Shown here one piece after another: positions 3,803 to 9,008 of a stretch of 9,008 nucleotides of DNA. The notes under the pieces were generated by a model that was not told the DNA's origin, ran no database searches, and worked only from the letters and a program-made list of their open reading frames with translations. The position numbers were made by a program, and so were the translations under genes. Origin of the DNA: Rubrobacter sp. (lineage in GTDB: Bacteria; Actinomycetota; Rubrobacteria; Rubrobacterales; Rubrobacteraceae); the NCBI GenBank assembly GCA_016781885.1, contig JADDPM010000049.1, positions 1-9,008 of the forward strand, written 5' to 3'. Every line of letters starts with the position of its first letter. The stretch's first letter is position 1.

Positions 3803-5388
3803 TGCAGGAAGTGGCGCCGCTTGGTCATGATCATCGCCACGCCGCGCCGGTCCGCCGCCTGTACGACCTCCGCGTCGCGCTTGGAGCCGCCGGGCTGTAT
3901 GACCGCCTTCACCCCCGCGTCGGCCAGAGCCTCCAGGCCGTCGGCGAACGGGAAGAAGGCGTCGCTCGCCGCCACGGCCCCTTGTGCCCTCTCGCCCGCC
4001 TTCTCGACCGCGATGTGAGCGGCGTCGACCCGGCTCGTCTGGCCCGCCCCGATGCCTACCGTCGCGCCGTCTTTAGCGAGCACGATGGCGTTGCTCTTGA
4101 CGCTCTTGGCGACCTTCCAGGCGAAGAGGAGGTCGCCAAGAACGTCCGGCGAGGGATGCATCGTGGTGGCGGTCTCGTACCCCGAGTCGTCCTCGACGCG
4201 GTCGGCGTGCTGGAGCAGGAGACCGCCGGTTACGTGCTTGGCGGAGAACTTCGTACGTTCGAGAAGCCCGGCCTCCAATACGGTCATGTTGGGCTTCGCG
4301 GAGAATATTTTGCGAGCCTCCTCGTCGAAGCCTGGGGAGATCAGGACCTCCGTAAAGACCTTCGAGATCTCCTTTGCAAGCTCCCCGTCCACGGGACCGC
4401 TCAACGCTACGATGCCCCCGAAAGCCGAGGTCGGGTCCGAGGCAAAGGCTTTTCTGTAGGCTTCGGCAAGGTTCTCGCCGACCGCCGCCCCGCAGGGGTT
4501 GGCGTGTTTGATGATCACCGCTGCCTGCTGCTCTCCGTCCCTGGCAAGATCCGCGAGCAGGTTGCGCGCGGCGTCTACGTCGTAGAGATTGTTGAACGAG
4601 ACGGGGCGTCCCTGCAACCGCTCCACCCCGCTCAAGAGGTGCGGCTCCCCCTCCTCGACGTAGTAGGCCGCCCCCTGGTGCGGGTTCTCCCCATAGCGCA
4701 GCTCCATCTCGCGCCCGTAGCGTCTCTCCAATATCTCCGGGAACTCTACGGGGATGTCGGAGGCCTCGCTGTTATTCTCGGGGGCTTCACCGGGGATCTG
4801 CGCGTCCTTCTCGACCCTTTCTTCGAGCCAGGCGGCGATGGCGGCGTCGTATTCGGCGGTCTTGCGGAAGGTTTCGAGGGCCAGACGCTTCCTGGTCTCC
4901 TCGGAGACCTCGCCAAGCTCGAACTCCGCTACGACCTCCTTGTAGAACCGTGACGAGGGCACGACTATGACGCTCTTGAAGTTCTTCGCCGCCGCCCGGA
5001 GCATCGTGGGACCGCCGATGTCTATCTGCTCGATGGCCTCCTTCTCCGAAGCCCCGCCAGCTATGGTCTCCTCAAACGGGTAGAGGTTCACGCAGACCAG
5101 GTCTATCGGTCCTATCTCGTGGTCCACGAGCTCTATCACCTGGTCGGGGTCTTCGAGGTCGGCGAGGATGCCGCCGTGTATCTTTGGGTGGAGAGTTTTG
5201 ACCCTCCCCCCGAGCATCTCGGGGGCGCCAGTGACTTTCGAGACCGGTACGACCGGAACGCGGGCCTCTTCCAGGGCTTTGGCGGTTCCGCCGGTCGAGA
5301 TGATCTCAAACCCCATGTTGTGCAGCTTCCTGGCGAACGCCGCAACCCCCTTCTTGTCCGACACCGAGATGAGCGCTCGACGTTTCAT
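3799..5388 (-). CDS. purH: Bifunctional AICAR transformylase / IMP cyclohydrolase
   Basis: PurH makes the last two steps of IMP synthesis: it formylates AICAR with 10-formyl-tetrahydrofolate, then closes the ring to IMP. The 529-residue length is normal. The N-terminal MGS-like cyclohydrolase domain (about 1-190) shows ISVSDKKG (7-14), STGGTAKAL (31-39), GGRVKTLHPKIHGG (60-73) and NLYPFEET (101-108). The transformylase domain follows, with RYGENPHQ (231-238), FNNLYDVDAA, and the catalytic Lys-His pair 294-295 in IIKHANPCG. SAFGG and GAGQTSRVD are also present, and the usual C-terminal RHFRH reads RHFLH. ATG 5386-5388 has GAAGGGTGAAG just upstream and overlaps the purN stop as ATGA. It acts in the cytoplasm as a dimer. 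No damage is visible. Confidence 0.98.
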   Translation of the reverse strand: MKRRALISVSDKKGVAAFARKLHNMGFEIISTGGTAKALEEARVPVVPVSKVTGAPEMLGGRVKTLHPKIHGGILADLEDPDQVIELVDHEIGPIDLVCVNLYPFEETIAGGASEKEAIEQIDIGGPTMLRAAAKNFKSVIVVPSSRFYKEVVAEFELGEVSEETRKRLALETFRKTAEYDAAIAAWLEERVEKDAQIPGEAPENNSEASDIPVEFPEILERRYGREMELRYGENPHQGAAYYVEEGEPHLLSGVERLQGRPVSFNNLYDVDAARNLLADLARDGEQQAAVIIKHANPCGAAVGENLAEAYRKAFASDPTSAFGGIVALSGPVDGELAKEISKVFTEVLISPGFDEEARKIFSAKPNMTVLEAGLLERTKFSAKHVTGGLLLQHADRVEDDSGYETATTMHPSPDVLGDLLFAWKVAKSVKSNAIVLAKDGATVGIGAGQTSRVDAAHIAVEKAGERAQGAVAASDAFFPFADGLEALADAGVKAVIQPGGSKRDAEVVQAADRRGVAMIMTKRRHFLH

Positions 5389-5966
5389 ATCTTCACCCTT
5401 CCCCAGAAGTAGTCCGCGACCGCCCCCACGAGCAACCGGTGCTCCACCGGGTGCAGCCGCGCCAGCAACGTCTCCTCCGTATCCCTCGGCAGGATCGGTA
5501 CCGGCTCCTGAGAGATCACCGGCCCCGCGTCCACCTCCTCGACCATGAAATGCACCGTCACCCCGGTCCTCTCGACACCCGCCTCAAGAGCCCGGCTCAC
5601 AGCGTGAAGCCCCCTGAACTCCGGCAAGAGCGACGGGTGCAGGTTTATAACCGCCGGGAACCGTTCCAGGAACACCGGCGAGAGCACCCGCATATACCCT
5701 GCCCCCACGACCAATTCCACCTCGTATCGGGCAACCCTCTCCGCGAGCTCCCCGTCGAACCCCTTACGCGTCTCGAAGTCTCGCGGGTCTACATACTCAA
5801 CCGGTGTCCCCGTTCGCCGCGCCCGCTCGAACGCGAACGCCCCCTCGTTATCCCCGGCCACCGCCACGAGCTCCTCCGGATAAGCGTCTAGGAGCGCCTG
5901 CAAGTTCGTCCCCGACCCGGAGGCGAGCACCGCGAAACGGGTCCCCTCCGGCAATCGCTCAAACAA
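5385..5966 (-). CDS. purN: Phosphoribosylglycinamide formyltransferase (GART)
   Basis: PurN transfers formyl from 10-formyl-tetrahydrofolate to GAR, giving FGAR. The frame is open far upstream, but the homologous protein begins only at LFERLPEGTRFAVLASGSGTN. I place the start at TTG 5964-5966, six bases after AAGGGG, which gives 193 residues and an 8-nt overlap with purM; TTG at 5954 is the alternative but has no clear ribosome binding site. Family motifs are present in order: LASGSGTNLQALL (14-26), VGAGYMRVLS (87-96), INLHPSLLPEF (107-117) with catalytic Asn108 and His110, then the segment ending VEEVDAGPVI with Asp146. The length is usual for bacterial PurN. Overlaps on both sides make it strongly coupled within the operon. 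Confidence 0.95.
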   Translation of the reverse strand: MFERLPEGTRFAVLASGSGTNLQALLDAYPEELVAVAGDNEGAFAFERARRTGTPVEYVDPRDFETRKGFDGELAERVARYEVELVVGAGYMRVLSPVFLERFPAVINLHPSLLPEFRGLHAVSRALEAGVERTGVTVHFMVEEVDAGPVISQEPVPILPRDTEETLLARLHPVEHRLLVGAVADYFWGRVKI

Positions 5967-6987
5967 ACTCCACCCCTTGAGCCTCCACGACCTCGCCGAT
6001 GTGCCGCGCGTCGCACCCCGCCTCCGCGAGCACCGCCAGGGCCTCCTCCGCCTGACGGACCGGAACCACGACACAGAACCCAACCCCGAGGTTGAAGACC
6101 CGCCGCATCTCCTCCTCCGCCACATCACCCAAGGTACGGACAAGATCGAAGACCGCCGGCTCCTCCCAGTGGCCAGGGCCGAGGCGAACACCCAACCCTC
6201 CTAGGGCGCGCGGCAGGTTGCCCGGCAGGCCGCCGCCGGTGATGTGCGCCATCCCGCGCACCTCGACGGAGTCTCTGAGAGCGAGAACCTCGCGAACGTA
6301 GGCCCGGTGCGGCGTGAGGTAGATCTCGCCAGCGGGCCGGTCGAATCCTTCCGGCGTCTCGGAGTAGGAGATGCCGGATTCTTCGAGCACCTTGCGAGCG
6401 AGGGTATAGCCGTTGGTATGCAAGCCGCTGGAAGGCAGCCCGATCACGGCGTCCCCGACCTCCACCTTCTCCCCGATGACTACCTCCCCCCGCTCGCAGG
6501 CCCCCACGCACACACCCACAACGTCGAAGTCTCCCTCCCCGTAGAGCCCCGGCATCTCCGCCGTCTCGCCCCCGACGAGCGAGATCCCTAAAGGCCGGCA
6601 AGCCTCCGCCGCCCCCCGGACGACCGCCGCGACGTTCCCCGGATCCAGCCGTCCGCTCGCCACGTAATCCAGAAAGAGCAACGGTCTCGCGCCGGTGGCG
6701 AGCACGTCGTTGGCGCAATGGTTGACGATATCCTCGCCTATAGAGACGAAGCTACTCATCTCTTTAGCCACCAGCACCTTCGTGCCCACGCCGTCTATCG
6801 TCGTGGCGAGGACGGGATCTGTGTAGTTTGACAGCGCATACAGGCCGGCGAACCCTCCGAGCGGGGAGATGACCTCTGGGCCGTGCGTGGCTTCGACAGC
6901 GGCATGCATCATTTGCGTGGCGCGGTCGCCCCTCTCGATAGAGACGCCGGCGGCCTCGTAGGAGGAGCCGGGGGAGCCCTCGGTCAC
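5959..6987 (-). CDS. purM: Phosphoribosylformylglycinamidine cyclo-ligase (AIR synthetase)
   Basis: PurM uses ATP to close FGAM into AIR, the fifth step of the purine pathway. The 342 residues match the usual family length. An N-terminal SYEAAGVSIERGD leads into the ATP-binding half with TTIDGVGTKV (about 62-71), IVNHCANDVLATGARPL and LVGGETAEMPG. The C-terminal half has GLPSSGLHTNGYTLARKVL and HITGGGLPGNLPRAL. The start is GTG 6985-6987, overlapping the purF stop as GTGA, with GGAG eight bases upstream. PurM and PurL are members of the same ATP-binding superfamily and work on consecutive steps; both are in this operon. Confidence 0.97.
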   Translation of the reverse strand: MTEGSPGSSYEAAGVSIERGDRATQMMHAAVEATHGPEVISPLGGFAGLYALSNYTDPVLATTIDGVGTKVLVAKEMSSFVSIGEDIVNHCANDVLATGARPLLFLDYVASGRLDPGNVAAVVRGAAEACRPLGISLVGGETAEMPGLYGEGDFDVVGVCVGACERGEVVIGEKVEVGDAVIGLPSSGLHTNGYTLARKVLEESGISYSETPEGFDRPAGEIYLTPHRAYVREVLALRDSVEVRGMAHITGGGLPGNLPRALGGLGVRLGPGHWEEPAVFDLVRTLGDVAEEEMRRVFNLGVGFCVVVPVRQAEEALAVLAEAGCDARHIGEVVEAQGVEFV

Positions 6988-8441
6988 GCTTGATTCTCCA
7001 CTACCGCCGTCAGGTTCTCCAGGGCGAGCTTCCTGGTCGTCCCGGGGAGAGGGTAGTCACCATCGAAGCAGGCCCGGCAGAGACCCTTCCCGCTCTGCTC
7101 GGTCGCGGAGGTCATGCCCTCCACGGAGAGGTAGGCGAGTGAGGTAGCCCCGATCTGCTCCCGTATCTCCTCGACCGTGTAGTTCGCGCCGACGAGCCCC
7201 TTCCTGTCGTCCATATCTATCCCGTAGTAACACGGACCCGTCACCGGTGGCGAAGAGACGCGGAAGTGAACCTCCTTAGCCCCGGCGTCGAAGAGGAGCC
7301 CCACTAGCTTGCGGGCCGTGTTCCCCCGCACGATAGAGTCGTCTATCACTACGACGCGCTTGCCCTCGATCACCGACGGCAGCGGGTTGAGCTTCAGGCG
7401 AAGCCCCACCTGGCGCATCCCGTCCGTCGGCTCGATGAACGTCCGGCCCACGTAACGGTTCTTTATCAACCCTTCGGCGAACGGGATGCCACTCCTGTGC
7501 GAGTAACCGGTGGCCGCCATGATGCCCGAGTCCGGCACCGGGATGACGACGTCGGCCTCGGCGGGGGCCTCTTCGGCCAGGGTCTCCCCCATCCTCTGCC
7601 TCGAACCCCCAACCTCCCGCCCGTTGAAACGCGAGTCGGGGCGGGCGAAGTAGACGTACTCGAAGACGCAGAGCGCGCGTCGCTCCTCCTCGGCTCGGTA
7701 GCTCTTGAGCCCCTCGTCGTCTATCACGACGACCTCTCCGGGTTCGACCTCCCTCAAGAACTCCGAGCCTATGATGTCCAGGCCGCAAGTCTCGCTGGAG
7801 ACGGCGTAACCGCCCTCGACCTTGCCGATGCACAGCGGTCGGAAGCCGTGCGGGTCCCGGAACGCGACGAGCTTGTCCCGGAAGATCATGGCGACAGAGT
7901 ACGCCCCCCGCAGGCGCAGCATAGTCCTCAAGATAGCCTCGGCAACGGAATAGCCCTTTTCCAGCTCCCCGACCGCACAGGCCGCTATGGCCGCCGTATC
8001 CGACGTGGACTCGAACTCGAAGCCCTCTCCTTCGAGCTCTCGTCTCAGATACGCCGCGTTGACGAGGTTGCCGTTGTGGGCGACGGCGACGTTGACCTCT
8101 CCGCGGCCGTGAAACTCCGGCTGGGCGTTCTCCCACGACGCCGAACCCGTGGTCGAGTATCGGACATGACCGAGGGCTATGTGTCCCCCTTCGAGCGACT
8201 CCAGCTTGCGCTCGTCGAAGACCTGCGAGACGAGGCCCATGTCTCGCATCGCCAGCGTCCGCTCCCCGTCCGAGACGGCGATGCCAGCCGACTCCTGGCC
8301 CCGGTGCTGGAGCGCATACAGCCCGAAGTACGTCTGCTGGGCCAACTCGCAGGAGATCTCGCGCGAGTACAGCCCGAATACCCCGCAGGCCTCCTTCGGC
8401 TTGCCCGCCGAGTCGTCGAGAAGCAGGTCGTCTGTAGACAT
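6984..8441 (-). CDS. purF: Amidophosphoribosyltransferase, Fe-S type
   Basis: PurF is the first committed enzyme, turning PRPP and glutamine into phosphoribosylamine. With ATG 8439-8441 it has 485 residues. An 18-residue leader (MSTDDLLLDDSAGKPKEA) precedes CGVFGLY, so Cys19 would become the N-terminal nucleophile after self-cleavage, as in Bacillus subtilis PurF. The glutaminase domain shows LQHRGQESAGI, GHVRYSTTG and VAHNGNLVNA. The transferase domain has the PRPP loop VVVIDDSIVRGNT. All four cysteines of the Gram-positive 4Fe-4S cluster are there: ALCVFEY, TGPCYYG and the CRAC pair near the end. Expected regulation is feedback inhibition by purine nucleotides, with oxygen sensitivity (family knowledge). 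The purL stop is 1 nt upstream; the nearest Shine-Dalgarno-like GGAGGG (8459-8464) is 17 nt away, so initiation probably relies on coupling. The frame is open 32 codons further upstream, inside purL, but that stretch is not conserved PurF sequence. Confidence 0.97.
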   Translation of the reverse strand: MSTDDLLLDDSAGKPKEACGVFGLYSREISCELAQQTYFGLYALQHRGQESAGIAVSDGERTLAMRDMGLVSQVFDERKLESLEGGHIALGHVRYSTTGSASWENAQPEFHGRGEVNVAVAHNGNLVNAAYLRRELEGEGFEFESTSDTAAIAACAVGELEKGYSVAEAILRTMLRLRGAYSVAMIFRDKLVAFRDPHGFRPLCIGKVEGGYAVSSETCGLDIIGSEFLREVEPGEVVVIDDEGLKSYRAEEERRALCVFEYVYFARPDSRFNGREVGGSRQRMGETLAEEAPAEADVVIPVPDSGIMAATGYSHRSGIPFAEGLIKNRYVGRTFIEPTDGMRQVGLRLKLNPLPSVIEGKRVVVIDDSIVRGNTARKLVGLLFDAGAKEVHFRVSSPPVTGPCYYGIDMDDRKGLVGANYTVEEIREQIGATSLAYLSVEGMTSATEQSGKGLCRACFDGDYPLPGTTRKLALENLTAVVENQA

Positions 8442-8442
8442 G

Positions 8443-9008
8443 CTAGCCAATCTGGCCACCCTCCGGGGCGTAGCGCTCGAAGAGGTCCCGCTCGTAAGCC
8501 CCCCGAAGCTCGCCAATCCCAACATCGATACCCGCAACCTTTAGCCTCTCTCCGCCCGTTTCTCCGATCCGGACGTGGTGGACGCCTCCCAGATGCTCCT
8601 CCAGTTCCCCCAGCCTCTCCTCCGGCACCGCGACGAGGATGCACCCGCCGACCTCCCCGAAGAGGGCTACGTCCTGGCGCCCGCCCGGCAGCAGGCGCGC
8701 CTCCGCCCCGACGCCACCCTTCATCGCCATCTCGGCGAGCGCGACCGCGAGCCCCCCGCCCGAGAGGTCGTGGGCGGTGTCGACGACGCCAGCCGCGACC
8801 GCCCGTCGCACCGCGTCGGCGACAGCCTTCTCGCCGGCGAGGTCCGGGGCGGTAGGAGCACCGTTTACCTGGCCGTGCACTATCTCCAGATACTCCGAGC
8901 CACCCAGAGAAGGCCGGAAGCCTCCGACGAGCATCAAAGCATCCCCCTCCCGCTTCATGGCGGGGGTCGCGCGTCGGTGCACGTCCTCGAAGACGCCCAC
9001 CATGCCCA
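8443..9008 (-). CDS. purL: FGAM synthase large subunit, C-terminal part (runs off right edge)
   Basis: PurL converts FGAR to FGAM with ATP and glutamine-derived ammonia. Only the last ~188 residues are in the window. They begin at GMVGVFEDV, an internal conserved strand, so the ATG at 9001-9003 is not the true start. The segment is the last ATP-binding-superfamily domain: ALMLVGGFRPSLGGSEYL, then DTAHDLSGGGLAVALAEMA with the HDLSGGGL motif, then a closing ferredoxin-like region (VGGCILVAVPEERLGELEEHL). It ends ERYAPEGGQIG directly at the TAG, with no glutamine amidotransferase domain. That indicates the small PurL, which needs separate PurQ and PurS, normally encoded just upstream. It is the first visible gene of the operon. 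Confidence 0.95.
   Translation of the reverse strand, partial: GMVGVFEDVHRRATPAMKREGDALMLVGGFRPSLGGSEYLEIVHGQVNGAPTAPDLAGEKAVADAVRRAVAAGVVDTAHDLSGGGLAVALAEMAMKGGVGAEARLLPGGRQDVALFGEVGGCILVAVPEERLGELEEHLGGVHHVRIGETGGERLKVAGIDVGIGELRGAYERDLFERYAPEGGQIG

Noticed and set aside
3748..4953. 401-codon plus-strand frame
   Set aside because: It is the antisense shadow of purH; the minus strand has complete PurH motifs, and long shadows are common in high-GC DNA.
5967..6191. Upstream extension of purN by about 75 codons
   Set aside because: It overlaps purM in another frame and reads as Arg/Ser-rich nonsense; PurN homology begins only after TTG 5966.
8442..8537. Upstream extension of purF by 32 codons
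   Set aside because: It lies inside purL, and the leader before CGVFG is already 18 residues from ATG 8441, adequate for the family.
7497..8855. 452-codon plus-strand frame
   Set aside because: It is antisense to purF and purL, Pro/Arg-rich at the end and without domain features.
1..9008. CRISPR array, rRNA, riboswitch or replication origin
   Set aside because: No regularly spaced long repeats, rRNA-like conserved stretches or origin features were seen; the true operon leader upstream of purL is outside the window.

Overview
The window looks like the chromosome of a high-GC actinobacterium. Rubrobacter or a close relative is my best guess. The basis is the high GC content, the frequent GTG and TTG starts, the compact purL-purF-purM-purN-purH order, a PurF of the cleaved-propeptide and iron-sulfur type, and tRNA genes without encoded CCA. 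I have no database match to confirm the genus.

Right part (about 3311-9008, all minus strand): a purine biosynthesis operon, transcribed right to left as purL (C-terminal part only) > purF > purM > purN > purH > a PsiE-like four-helix membrane protein. Neighbouring genes overlap by 4-8 nt or are 1 nt apart, so translational coupling is likely. PurL, PurF, PurM, PurN and PurH cover PRPP to IMP except the steps of PurD, PurE, PurK, PurC and PurB; PurQ and PurS would be needed as partners of the small PurL. Small overlapping hairpins follow the PsiE-like gene.

Middle (3008-3266, minus strand): a cluster of tRNA-Lys(UUU), tRNA-Glu(UUC) and tRNA-Val(UAC), closed by a hairpin plus U-run terminator at 2933-2962.

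Left part (1-2934): the right-hand end of a decayed integrated element abutting the 3' end of tRNA-Val. It holds an Xre-type regulator overlapping a tyrosine integrase (plus strand). The integrase has a one-base frameshift, and a catalytic Arg is replaced by Gln. Divergent from these is a small cysteine-rich zinc-ribbon-like gene with a strong promoter. Further left are a possible 20-residue microprotein, the first ~155 codons of a type I restriction HsdR subunit (itself frameshifted), and in the same open frame the C-terminal part of an IS4-like DDE transposase running off the left edge. This appears to be a genomic island that once carried restriction-modification and was wrecked by IS insertion, deletion and point decay. 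The parts not explained by genes are the regulator's upstream region, with tandem AT-rich repeats and helically phased GGTA motifs, and a perfect palindrome in front of hsdR.

I see no CRISPR array and no clearly new multi-gene system. The most unusual material is in 870-1550.
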